DNA of 64,000 nucleotides from Bretschneidera sinensis. Lineage: Eukaryota; Streptophyta; Magnoliopsida; Brassicales; Akaniaceae. How positions within the stretch are numbered: the first letter of the stretch is position 1; the number at the start of each line of letters is the position of its first letter. Below are positions 21,896 to 32,765 of the stretch, in pieces. The position numbers and the translations under genes were made by a program. The notes beneath the pieces are model-generated. The model made no database searches and was not told the DNA's origin. It saw nothing but the letters and a program-made list of their open reading frames with translations. The DNA is taken from positions 39,085,501-39,149,500 of the forward strand of contig CM043698.1 in NCBI GenBank assembly GCA_023935145.1. The letters are read 5' to 3'.

Positions 21896-23289
21896 AGCTG
21901 AAAATGTTAAACTTAGCGCTCATGGGAGGAACCCCAATGCATATCCTTTTTATAGTTTATGTTATTTTTAGTATTTTCTAGTTTACTTTTCTATTATTGT
22001 TTCTTACTTGTTTTCCATTTTATATTTGTTTTTCTTTCTTTTTCAAGGACAATGTCAGTGCATCCAACTGAAGTTTAGGGGTGTGCTACAAGCCATGCCA
22101 GCCATATAGCTCTCCATCTCCCAGGTCAGATCCTTCCATGCTGCTCACACATTGGGGACAATGTGCATTTTAAGTTTGGGGGTATGGGGACACATTCACA
22201 CACTTATTATGTCCTACATTTTTGTTGCTATTTTCATAGATAAATGCATTTTCATTTTTTCCAATAAACTTTTTTTTTGTGATCTAAAACAAAACTGTAT
22301 GATTTGACTTCATCAGCGAGCTTAACACTTTGAACATATAGGCCAATAATCAAGTTTTGAACCTAGATCACTACCCTTTAGGCATTTAAGAATTCATAAG
22401 TTTAGCTTAAACTATCACGAGCACATTAGCACATGATCGTGTGGGGTATGACATGTTATTTGAATTTGTATGTTTCTTTTGCTTGACTATGAGCTAGATG
22501 ACCTATTAGATTGACATTTTGGCATATAAAAAATAGAAAAGATTGATTAGTGCTCAAAAGAAAAAAAATGCTCCTAATGATCAATAAAAACAAATCTTCC
22601 ACCGAGTAACTGGCCCTCTTGCCTCAGTAAGCATTGAGTGTCATGTCAAAAGGTGGAAAATTCTAAGTGATCATTAAAAAGAATCTTCCGCCGAGTAACT
22701 GGCCCTCTTACCTCAGTAAGCATTGAGTGTCACGTCAAAAGGTGGAAAATTCTAAGTAGTAGCATTAAAACCAGTTAGTTTCGTAGCCTTGTTGACTCGA
22801 GCTAGTAAGTCCTTAGGGGTGTCTTTACACCTAATGCCTTAAAACCATCTGGTTTGGGAGTCATTGGCTAAACACTCGTTACACGAGTCAACAAGAAAGC
22901 TTAAGGGAACTAACATGGCAAAAATCTCGCAAATAAAAGTCTATGCCATGTTTGTTGACTCTAAAAGGAAGTTTGGTGAATCTTGAGTCATCGAAACACT
23001 ACACGTTTGAATTTCTTGGAAGCTCAATCTTTTGTGTGCTAGTCACCACACATTAAAGTCAAACTTGTGATGTCTTAAACTACCTCATGAATATGATTTA
23101 TGTTCAAAACTCTTATTCATTGCAAAAATATGTTTACACTTGTTAAGCTTGCTCATGAACGCGCATCATAGTTTTGTGTAAAATCTAGACTTTTGATTGA
23201 CACTATGAACATTGGATTTATCTATGTTTTTCGTTTTAGTTTTTAATTTAGTATTGCTAAGGGACTAGTAATATGTAAGTTTGGGGGTG
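21896..23289 (+). other. Element B 3' noncoding region with polypurine tracts
   Basis: No coding sequence is recognised. AAGTTTGGGGGTG immediately before the 3' LTR (23276-23289) is the polypurine tract. Similar TAAGTTTGGGGGTATGGGGA at 22171-22190 and AAGTTTAGGGGTG at 22071 are PPT-like copies upstream. An 89-bp unit is tandemly doubled at about 22580-22757 (ATCTTCC[A/G]CCGAGTAACTGG). Confidence 0.7.
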
Positions 23290-24627
23290 TGATAGATGCT
23301 TAAATATTCATATTTAAGCCCCCTTATTTACATTTGTTAGGTCCTTAATTACGTTAATTTGGTCTCTTTTACTCCATTTGTGTGTTTTACATGTTTTTAT
23401 AGGGTTTTAGAGAAAAATAAGCAGTTTTGGCACTTAAAGGAAGAAATCTGGAATCCCTGGAGCATTCTCTGGACAAATTGCGATCGATCGCGCCATGCAA
23501 TGCGATCGAGCGCACATTGCGATCATGCACACACATGAAGGATCGAGCGCACACTGCGATCGAGCGCAAGACATATGCGATCGACTGCACATGTACGGGC
23601 GTGAACAGTAAACTGCAGAACTTTGTTTTGAAAATAAGAGAATTTTTGTTTTAGGAAGGTTTAGGAACTCATGGGTCTCTTAGGACTTATCAAAGGCCTA
23701 TAAATACACTTGTGACTCACACACATAAGATACCTCAGATAGAAAACACTTTTCTCTTTTTTTTTACTTGGAGTTGAGAGCTTGGGAGAGAATTGATGCC
23801 TCTTCTCTCGGGTTTATTCTTTTTCTTTAATGTTTAGTTTATTTATAATGTTTACTTCAGATAGTATGTGTAACTAACTTTCTTATAGGGCTCGATTGAA
23901 GCCCTAGTTATGCATTCCCATATTTATATTCATTGATAAAATCTTTGGTAATAGCTTTTATTATGTTACTTAACTTGATTAATGCCTGTGCTTATTTAAA
24001 TTCCTCATATGTATGTGTAAGGCCAACGTATGCATGTGGTATGGATAGGTTAGTTAGATCAATTTGGATGACCGAGTCCTGGGTCTAACATTAGTAATAA
24101 GGGATATCTTATCCGGATACCCGGGTTAATCAACATGGAAAACCAGGAGTAGATACCATGCCCTAGGTCTCTTGTGGTTGTCGATTTCCATAGTACTTAT
24201 GTTTTCTTAAGGAACAACTCAAGTAGATACCATGCTGAATCCCTTAAGGAAGAAAAGAGTTAGAGTAGATACCATGCCTAACTCGTGGCTTAGGGAAATC
24301 AATAGCTTAAGGAGTACATACCATGCCCTTAGGTTGGCAACCAGTAGGTATACATAATAAGGCTAGTGCACTGATACCTTATACAAATTGGGAAAGTATG
24401 ACTAGTGGTGGATATCAAAGCCCTATGTCTTTATTATTATCAAATCATCTTCCAACAGTTATTTATCTCTTTTTACTTTAGAGAAACTGATTCTAAAAGC
24501 AACTTTACCAATCCCTATGGAGATGACCTTGCTTTCGCACACTATACTACACTGTTGACCTTGTGCACTTGCAAGTAAAACTAGTACGATTATTTGCCTA
24601 TTTATTTAGGTATATAAACGCACAACA
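23290..24627 (+). repeat. 3' LTR of element B
   Basis: It is the same length as the 5' LTR, begins TGATAGATGC and ends CGCACAACA. The motif array lies at 23478-23592 and a TATA-like CCTATAAATAC near 23698. Downstream GTAGATACCATGCC-like repeats lie at about 24150-24330. This copy keeps more CG dinucleotides in the motif array than the 5' LTR. Confidence 0.92.
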
Positions 24628-26213
24628 ACATCCGATTTATTTCTAAGCAAATAAACCCACACTCTTCTTGAATAATCATCAATTAAAGACAGAAAGTAAA
24701 AGTTACCTCCCTGTGTTGGTGTTCTTACTGGTCCCCAAAGGTATGAATAAATGTAGTCAAGAATCCCCTTAGACTTGTGCACTCCGGTGTTGAAGCTGAC
24801 CCGGTGTTGCTTCCCAAGAATGCAACTCTCACAGAAATCCAGTTTCTCTACTTTGTCTCCTCCAAGTAGACCATCCTTGCTAAGAACTTGCAGGCTCTTT
24901 TCGCTCATGTGTCTCAAGCGAGTGTGCCAAAGGGCTGCCTTGTCCATCTCAGCCATCAAGCTTGCTGCTTGATCATTGATTTCTGTCTCTCCGATCATCT
25001 CATAGAGTCCATCATTTATTGCTAACTTAATCACTACCAAAGATCCCCTGGCCACCTTGATCTTTCCTCCCTCTACTTTGCATGTATACCCCATGGAATC
25101 CAGCTGCCACAATGAGATCAAATTTCTCTTCAAATCTGGAAGATACCTCACATTTCTCAACAACCTTGTGACTCCATCAAACATCCTCAATTGGATGTCT
25201 CCAATCCCTCTCACTTGGCAAGAATTGTCATTCCCCAAGAAGACCTTTCCATCATTGATCTCCTTGAAATTCTTGAACCATTCCTTATGAGGGCACATGT
25301 GATAAGTGCACCCGGAATCAAGAATCTACTTTCCACTGCCTTGTCTCCTGCTCACATTTGAGCACATAACAAGAACATCATCTTGTTGTTCTCCTTTGGC
25401 AACTGAAGCCTCTCCATTGTTGGTATGGCTTCTCCTCTCATCCCATATCCTCTTCTTGCAATCTTTCTTGAAATGGTCCTTCTTGTTGTGGTAGAAGCAT
25501 CTCCTTCCTCCTCCAAGTCTTATCTTGGAATGAGATCTCCCATGGTTCTGCCCTCTACCTCTTTATTTCTCCCAGTAGTTGCCATGGTTGCTACTGCCAT
25601 TCCAAGTTGCTGGCCTTCCTCTTTCGAACAACCCATCTCCACTTGATGTCTCATTCATGGCTTTGAAATCATGTGCCCTTATGGCATTGATCACAATCTC
25701 CTTTGTTAAAGTATCCCTTCCATACTCAATAGCATTAATCAAATTATCAAAGCAATCAGGAAGAGAATTTAACAAGATAACAGCCAATTGTTCATCCGGA
25801 AAAATAATGCTACAGCTATTCAAATCTTGAACTAGCTTATTAAAGATATCAAGATTATCTTGCAACTCTTTACTGGGATCCATTTTAAAAGCAAAGATTC
25901 TTTTAAAAAGATAAATCTTGTTAGGGAGAGTTTTGGTAAGAAACAACTCATCTTGTTTCTTCCATATGACAGCCGGATCTTTCGAGTCTCCACACTCCCT
26001 TGTGACGCTATTCGACATATGCAAGAAAATGGTGCCGTAAGCCATCTTCTTCATCTCGGTCCGCTGGTCCTTCGTGACACTTGCTGGAAAAGCATCATCT
26101 TCTCCAACAGCCAAGTCTACTTTCTATTGCATTAGAAGAGCCTTGATCTTCTGCTTCCAAAGGGCAAAGTCTCTCTTTCCATCAAACTTCTCAACACAGA
26201 AATTTGAAGCCAT
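24628..26213 (-). pseudogene. Element D gag, protease and integrase N-terminus (left half of polyprotein)
   Basis: On the minus strand, ATG at 26213 starts MASNFCVEKFDGKRDFALWK and is soon stopped (TAG after LLMQ). Gag continues at 26114-25563 (UBN2-type, FLHMSNSVTREC, ILLNSLPDCFDNLI). The zinc knuckle is CFYHNKKDHFKKDC, with the second Cys now His. The protease site ILDSGCTYHMCPH is kept but preceded by a stop in place of Trp. The pre-integrase segment ALWHTRLRHMSEKSL...CESCILGKQHR is followed by DYIYSYLWGP, where the first catalytic Asp is Tyr. The frame is cut at 24628 by element B. Confidence 0.85.
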
Positions 26214-26417
26214 CTTTGCGGACAAGATCCTTGATTTATGCACTACCCACAAATGCTTTCTTCAACCTCAAGAACACAGATCAAAGATGGATCTTAACAC
26301 CATTCTTGAATCTACCTCAAGAACATGATCAGATCTTGATCTTTACACCGTTCTTGAATCACCCAAGAAGTTGATCTTTGATTCTTGGAGTCTTGGCTCC
26401 GTAACCTTCTTATTCTT

Positions 26418-26471
26418 GCTCTGATACCCAGCTGTGCAGCTCTGATACCACCTAACCAAGCTCTGATACCA
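26418..26471 (-). promoter_or_regulatory. Primer binding site of element D, present three times
   Basis: Minus-strand TGGTATCAGAGC, complementary to the 3' end of initiator tRNA-Met, lies at 26460-26471, one base inside the 5' LTR. Copies at 26439-26450 (exact) and 26418-26428 (11 bases) repeat it every 21 bp. Only the copy next to the LTR is expected to prime. Confidence 0.8.
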
Positions 26472-26472
26472 C

Positions 26473-27549
26473 TGTTGGAAATCACCTTGATAAGATGCCC
26501 AGGTGGTGATCTTACAAACACCCAAGTCCAGAATGACTTGTAGAAAGAAATACAGCAATTAAAGACAAGAACAGAAAATCAAAGAAAGAAAGAAGACAAA
26601 CAATTGTTATCAAGGTTCGGCAATGTGCCTACATCCCCGTGAGTTCCTCCGAACTCTCTGCACTAAATCAAATGGTTTTTATAAGTTATAGCAATCCCCT
26701 TCAAGAAACCTCAAGTTCTTGAAGAAACCAAGAAGATAAGTAAGGAAAAAGATAAGAACTAACAATGCTTTCTATCTAATCTAGACTTCTCTCTCTTTAC
26801 AACCAGTCTCACTACAATGAGTCCCTCTTGTGTTTGATCTTTACACTCTCACACAATTCTCTCTTGTATTACAATTGATCTCAAAGTATGTCACAAACTT
26901 GTGTTGTTCTCTTGTTAAAAATGAGGCCAGGAAACCCATTTTATAGCCACCCACTTCTTGGTCATTCTTGAGATTCAATCCTTACCCTTTGATCATGATT
27001 ACCACTTAATCATGGCCCTCCATCACTCCTAAGTGGTGTTGTGTGTTTCAACCTTGCAGCCGCGCACCTAAGAGAGGGTTAAAACAGGCTGTCCATATGT
27101 GCTTTACTTTGCCTAGCGCCTAAGTGCTCAACAGGGCGCGGTGCTGGGCAGAGTCCCTTTGCACACTCACTGGGCGGTGCGGTGTTGGTGGGGAGCAGTG
27201 TGGTGCTGGTGCGCATCAAGCAGCACACCTTCTGGACGGTGCGGTGCTGACAGATGGGTGGTGCGATGCTGGTGCGTTTCTGGAGCCTTCATTCTGTGCG
27301 GTGCGTCGCTGGTGAATGGGCGGTGCGGCGCACTGATGCTGCCCCTTCACCTAGTTGTGCGCACACTCCTTCAGTTTGTGTGTAGAAGTGCGCACACTAG
27401 TGTGCCTACCCTTACCTTGCTCCAAAGTGATGCACACACATGTGTGCAGGCCTTTAACTTGCTGAACTTTAATTCTCCAACCTTGGTTTAGACTTTAACC
27501 ATCTTTGAACCATGTTTAGACATGTTTAAACCTTAGACAAATACCAACA
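26473..27549 (-). repeat. 5' LTR of copia element D
   Basis: It begins TGTTGG and ends CCAACA on the plus strand, a short inverted repeat. It pairs with 9749-10829. A GC-rich motif block (GGTGCGGTGCTGGTG) lies at about 27145-27350. The flanking CAAAT at 27550-27554 completes the target duplication. Confidence 0.92.
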
Positions 27550-28545
27550 CAAATTAAACTCCTTCTGAGTGGGTAAATAATTAAGGCTTTTGTGATCTGT
27601 AAATATTTCACAGCTAGCTCTGTAAAGCTGATGCCTACAGATTTTTAATGCAAAAACTATTGCTGCCAACTCCAGATCATGGGTGGGGTAATTTCTTTTG
27701 TGGTTCTTCAACTGCCGAAAATCAAAAGCCATAACCTTTCTGTGCTACATTAAGAGACAACTTATACCTTGATGCTAACCATCACTATAAACCACAATCC
27801 CCTCATTACTTGAAGGAAGAATTAACATCAGTGTAGTTGTAAACTTTTCCTTTAGCAATAGGAAGCTTTGTTCACACTAACCATATGAACTTCCCTCATT
27901 CCTTGTCAACTTAGTCAAAGGTGCAGTGATAAGTGAAAAATCTTTGATAAACCTCCGATAATATCCTGTTAACCCTAAGAAACTCCTAATTTCAGTTACA
28001 TTCGTGGGCCTCTGCCAATTCAAAATGGCTTTGACCTTGTGAGAATCTACAGCTACACCTTCTTTCAGTACCACATGTCCCAAATATGTCACTTCATTCA
28101 ACCAAAATTCACACTTGCTGAATTTAGTATAAAGTTCCTCATTTCTAAGGGTTTCTAGCACTATCTTCAAATGGCTAGCATGCTCCTATTCATTTTTAGA
28201 GTTCCCCAATATATCATCGATGAATACCACCACAAATTTGTTCAAGAAGGGCCTGAATACCCCATTCATCAAACCCATGAATGATGCGGGAGCATTAGTC
28301 AAACCAAAGAGCATAACTAAAAATTCATAGTGACCATAACGAGTCCAGAAGGTGGTTTTTGATACATTCGAATCTTTGATCCGCAACTGATGATATCCCA
28401 ACCGCAAATCTATTTTGGAGAATACATGAGCTCCTTGTAGCTGCTCAAACAAATCATCAATCCTCGGTAATAGGTACTTGTTACGAATCATTATCTTATT
28501 CAGTTTCTTTAATTCTTCTAATGTCATTTGATAAGGAGGTATCAA
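27550..28545 (-). pseudogene. Element E RNase H and reverse transcriptase
   Basis: On the minus strand, RT at 28545-27877 has [21 protein letters not shown] and the catalytic VVFIDDIL, then [18 protein letters not shown] and [15 protein letters not shown]. RNase H follows ([33 protein letters not shown]) to the edge of copia D. Against element C about 130 bp of RT is missing at the start: [16 protein letters not shown] joins ELK directly to LNKI. Stops lie between the parts. Confidence 0.82.
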
Positions 28546-30070
28546 AAAAAGAGTAGAATGGTTACTAAAACAATGAAAAACTCAATTTCTTTACAAGGTG
28601 GTAAACCAAGTAACTAATCAGGAAAGACATCTAGGAAATCCCTAACAGCAGGTACTCCTTCTAACTTCACACTTTCTTTAGTAGAATTTATCACATATGC
28701 CAAGTAACCCTAGCATCCCTTCTTCAACAAATTCCTAGCTCTGATAGCATAAATAAAGCAATGAGAAAGTACTTTGATTTTTCCTTGAAAAATGAACTCC
28801 TCTTCCCTAGGGATTCGAAATATCACCACGTTATTAAAGCAATCCACCCAAGCATTTTAAGTAGCTAACCAGTCCATAACCAAAATCAAATCAAAATCTT
28901 TCATTTCCAAAGGCAGAAAATTCACGCTAAGTTCTATACCCCCAATACTCAAGATACAATTTCGAAACATCCATTTAATTTCCACTCTCTCCCCAGTAAG
29001 AGTCTCAATAATCACAAGGTTATCCAAACGTATTCTAGGCATATCAACAAGTAGCATAAAAGAAGTAGAAACAAATGAATATGTATCAATTAATATCCAA
29101 ACATTTCTACCAATAAAGAAGCCATACAAGTCACAACATTAGGTGTCGCTTGGGCATCCTGCTGAGTAATACCATAAAAATGACTTTGTCCTTCATAACC
29201 TTGACTAGCATCCTATTTTTTCCACTGTAGTCCTCAACTTTAATTTCCACCACTATCATCTTTAATCACCCTAGGCTCAATTGGTTTCTCTCAAAATTCT
29301 TAAAAGTATTTGCACTGCCAGATGACTTGAACCTTGACCAATATTTTGAATCTGCATGACCACTTTAACCACAAACAACACACTGCATCGATGGGCAATC
29401 CTTCTGGAGATGTCCAACTACACCATAGTGATGACATGATCGGGCTGGGAAATCTCAAACTAAATGACCCAATTGGCCGCATTGAATACATGCCATAGGG
29501 TTACATCCCAACACAATACCACTTTCTCTACCCAAAGTGCCTACTCCTCTACCTTGGACTCCAATTGGTATCGACTGTGCTGTAGATTTATGAGCTCTTC
29601 CTGCTGAACTCTGAACTACAAATGTTGTCGGCTTACACTGCTAGTTTTGGTTTGTCACAGTTAGCCTACTCCCTGTGCCTTGTCCCCCTTAGCTAAATCA
29701 TTGAATTCTTTCAAATAAGCGAACCTCATGGGCCCCAAACCAATAATTTTCTTTGGATTTAGTCCTCTTTTTTTCTTTCACATTGACCTATAAGCTCCAT
29801 CACATATTTCTGTGCTTATAATGCTTTATCCACTAACTTTGCATAACTGGAATGATTTAAAATGGAGTGTCAGGTACGGATATCATAGTTTAGACCATCA
29901 AGAAATCATTTACACTTCCTTTCTTTAGTATTTAACAATTCAGTGATGAATCTAGACAAGGCAACAAATCTCCCATCATATTGAGACATTGTCAAGGTGT
30001 TTTACCTCAAGTGAATGAAGTCCTTCTCTTATTGAGCTCTAAAGTATCAGGGAAATGTTTATCATAAAAC
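28546..30070 (-). pseudogene. Element E protease and gag (Tekay/Del-like), head copy
   Basis: Protease-like sequence at 29129-28857 has LVDMPRIRLDNLVIIETLTG and FDLILVMDWL. The active-site part is reduced to LIDTYSF, where the copy at 50185-49931 has IIDLGATRSF. Gag zinc-knuckle remnants (CHHYGVVGHLQKDC and neighbours) lie at 29340-29500. Gag sequence ends near 30070 without an N-terminus. The tandem duplication begins inside this region at about 28690. Confidence 0.7.
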
Positions 30071-30481
30071 ACTTCTTTAAACTAACATCAACACAGATTG
30101 GATCGGGTTAACAATATCAATATGTATGGGTCAACAACATCAAGATCGGGGTGAGGAACTGTTCATCAAGAATTGTCAAGAACTCTTCTTCTTGATTTCT
30201 TTTTTTCTTCTGCTTGAACTCTTGTTCTTCTTGAACTTTTCTTCTTGAAGAGGAAACACAAGAACACATAACAGATATACTTTTTTATTCTGCCATTGCT
30301 TTGCTATTTTTTCCTTTCTTTTCTCCTAAAAAATTAGAAAAACAAAAACACAAATGAAATTCGGCAGAATCTCGCTGGAAAAACAAAAAAACAACCTAGT
30401 GGAAAAGAAGACACACACAAGAGAAACACTGAAAAAATTGCCTAGAAAGAGAAAACAAAAACTTAAAAAAAACATATTCCA

Positions 30482-30528
<47 letters not shown>

Positions 30529-30580
30529 GGTATTTATCTCATATCACCACCAGGATCCCAAACCATGAGCTATGATACCA
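30071..30580. other. A-rich leader-like region with (TA)21 microsatellite
   Basis: No coding sequence is recognised. CTT/TTC-rich runs are followed by a (TA)21 tract at 30485-30526. Minus-strand TGGTATCATAGCTCATGG at 30563-30580 resembles a copia primer site abutting the LTR-like piece at 30581. Confidence 0.45.
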
Positions 30581-30866
30581 TGATAACAAGAAGAATTGAA
30601 AAGAATTATGTATTATTGATTGATGATTTGAATACGATTCAACGGTTCTATGTATAGACTCATGAATATGAAACCTAAAAGGACCAGGAGCAATCAACTA
30701 GATAAGATAGACAGAAACTAGACAAGACTTAGGAACCTATTTGGACACATAATCGGAAACTTAATTAGGAAACTCAAAATAAACTTAATTAGAACTCTTA
30801 ACAAAATTCATGGGGCAAAATTATCTCTAATATCATATATTTTGCTAATTACATTGTTAATAACCA
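30581..30866 (-). repeat. Copia LTR-like fragment
   Basis: It starts TGATAACAAG directly after a primer-site-like TGATACCA (minus strand TGGTATCA) and ends near TTGTTAATAACCA. Size and position suit a small copia LTR in minus orientation. The unit-2 copy is at about 52094-52310. No pol sequence is attached, and the right end is uncertain. Confidence 0.4.
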
Positions 30867-31785
30867 ATGGGTATGAACAATGTCCACCTTCCTAGTTATG
30901 AGGTACGGGGTAGTGTCCCGATGGGGGTTAAGGAGGCAACACCCCCCAATTGGAAAGTTCCTCATGGTATAGCCTACTACATATGTGGATAAGTTATTTT
31001 CCATTAGAAATGGTTTTAGTTTGATTTGGAAGTAATTTAGGGTACTTTATATGATATTAGGAGAAATCTGAGTGATAAATAATAGTAAAAAACTTCCTAC
31101 CTTGATGATAGTTGACTATGGTAAACCATAGTCGACAATGAAAAGTTTATGCCTCGATGACAATCGATTGTCAAAATTTTTTAACCTGAGTGACAGTCGA
31201 ATGTGGTAAACCACAGTTGACTATCAAAACCTACTGCCCAAAACTTCATTTAAGACAGTCGACTGCAAGAAACAACAGTTAATTGTAAAAAGTTGTTGTC
31301 CAGTCCTTATTTATGAACATAGTCGACTTTCCGTATGGGCCAGTCGATTTTCATTACGATACCTTATGCATTTAAGTCAATCTTTTATGCTTTTTTCACC
31401 CAAAATCATTTTTCCTTATGTATAAACAATATTTTAGGGTTTTAAAGATTCCTTAAATGTTATAGACCTTATGAACATACTGAATTCAATTAATCTACTT
31501 GAATATAGTCTAACTAAGGAACGATCAGTTGAAAAAATTGTATCAAGAACCCTAAAATATGTTTCTATATTAATATAAACATATATCTATTTGATTCATA
31601 CAATCATGCAATTGGATCATTATAATAGCAAGAATCTAACATATAAATCAGTAAACTATATTGCTAGGATCAATTATAAAATTATCTTTATTCATAATTC
31701 AAACCCAAGATGGCTTTTCAATTCATCAACCAAAAGCTTTAATTAGGTTTCTAAACCCAAGTTATGGTGGCTCTAATACAACATG
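30867..31785. repeat. Array of short GTCGAC-type palindromes
   Basis: No coding sequence is seen. Between 31111 and about 31350 there are five or six imperfect palindromes built on GTCGAC and joined by ATGGTAAACCAT-like centres (for example 31111-31136, 31159-31172, 31196-31221, 31255-31285). The array is conserved in unit 2 at 52555-52800. The carrier element is unknown. Confidence 0.6.
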
Positions 31786-32223
31786 TAAGAATTGACACAA
31801 AACAACTCATCACAATTTTATTTGTAGCAGGATTGTAGAACACCCAATATAATATGTCTAATCTTATAGCATACTTGTTTTGGACTCCATGATAATAGCA
31901 CAGGGAAAATTAAAGATCCTCACGTAGTCACGTAATAAGAACTTTGAAACCTAAAACAGTTAGTAGAAAAAAAATAGACTTGATCTTTCCCCTCCTTTTT
32001 CCTCTTGTTAACTAGCTTCTTGATGAGATAGAAGTACTATATGTTATGTTTGGAACAGGATGGGGGAGACTGAGCCATTAACATTAATATATAGTATCCT
32101 AAAAGGCTGTTAATCAAAACCCTAATGGGCTACTATGACCCACACTAGCAGTCTACATTTAACACATATATAGGAGTTAGGCTCAATTAATAGATCACTT
32201 TATATGGGTTCTTTTAAGTCTTA
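31786..32223 (-). repeat. Possible copia solo LTR
   Basis: It begins TGTAAGAATTGACAC after CTCTAATACAACA and ends near AAGTCTTACCA, giving TGTAAGA/TCTTACC ends. The preceding text resembles a weakened primer site (ggctctaataccac in unit 2 at 53219). The boundaries are a guess from the terminal pattern. Confidence 0.35.
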
Positions 32224-32305
32224 CCAATAGACCAATCACTTAGTCTGTTTTAATAAAACCCAAAATCCACAAATAATGTAAGCCCATCTTTAAAGGAAAA
32301 TTCTG

Positions 32306-32765
32306 ACATTATGATCCAAATCATAGCTTTGAATATGTCGAGGAATCTCGAGGCCATCTTAATTATACTATTAAGTTATTTGATGATCAAAAGAAACAAA
32401 TCGATATCTACGAGTGGGATAGCTCAGTTTACCTGGTTCGTCACGTATAAAATTGATCTCTTGAATCTTGAAAGTCTTTTTTCTTCTAATATGGTCTTGA
32501 GAACAAGTAAATAGGATTCAAGGTTACCATTTTCGTGTCCTTTATGACCATCTTTAAGAATAAATTTAATCAGGCTAAAATCCAGCTTCTTAAATCTTTT
32601 CTCTTCAATTTCTTCAAGGGAAAAATTGAAGAGAAGAGATTTAAGGAGCTGAATTAAATCCATTCCTAAACATAACCTATATGGATTATGGAGAATCAAA
32701 AGAGGACTTGCACTTGATTTTGTACTTACCAAACAATCTTGTTTCGCATCTTTTCAAGAAAAAAG
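32306..32765 (+). pseudogene. F-box gene C-terminal fragment, unit 1
   Basis: The sequence follows the tail of the F-box gene at 57468-57770, for example TACGAGTGGGATAG and CTTGAATCTTGAAAGTC against TATGAGTGGGATGA and TTGGATCTTGAAAGTC. It has stops, frameshifts and a 121-bp MITE at 32551-32671. No F-box domain is present. It marks an older tandem F-box copy inside the unit. Its 3' end is removed by a deletion. Confidence 0.75.
32551..32671. mobile_element. 121-bp MITE in the F-box fragment, unit 1
   Basis: An inverted repeat about 50 bases per arm with a short loop interrupts the F-box fragment where the intact gene reads straight through. Ends are TCTTTAAGAAT and ATTCCTAAAC. Flanks ATGACCA and ATAACCT suggest a short target duplication. 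The same insertion is at 54002-54122. Confidence 0.65.

Larger units (their letters stand above)
12842..24627 (+). mobile_element. Element B: complete Athila-type Ty3/gypsy retrotransposon (11.8 kb)
   Basis: Two LTRs of 1338 bp each (12842-14179 and 23290-24627) flank the primer site, gag, protease, RT, RNase H, integrase, an extra 3' ORF region and a polypurine tract. The target duplication is gcatc (12837-12841) and acatc (24628-24632), one mismatch. It lies inside the integrase frame of copia D: the D reading NKSD is cut and continues LDKFVVW on the other side. All coding parts carry stops or frameshifts, so the copy is not autonomous. Confidence 0.92.
9749..27549 (-). mobile_element. Element D: complete Ty1/copia retrotransposon, interrupted by element B
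   Basis: Without B the element is about 6.0 kb: LTRs of 1081 and 1077 bp, tRNA-iMet primer site, gag, protease, integrase, RT, RNase H, and a purine tract. Domain order (integrase before RT) defines copia. The TSD CAAAT is perfect. Catalytic residues of integrase are lost and RT has an internal deletion. Confidence 0.9.

Noticed and set aside
26418..26471. tRNA gene pieces
   Set aside because: Only the 12-base complement of the tRNA-iMet 3' end is present, beside an LTR. It is a primer site, not a tRNA gene. No tRNA or rRNA gene was recognised anywhere in the window.
30485..30526. TA tracts (also 47905-47958, 61993-62023, 63599-63652) as matrix or origin elements
   Set aside because: They are plain dinucleotide microsatellites, with nothing in the sequence supporting another role.
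32424..32732. Minus-strand 102-codon frame
   Set aside because: It is antisense to the F-box fragment and runs through the MITE stem.
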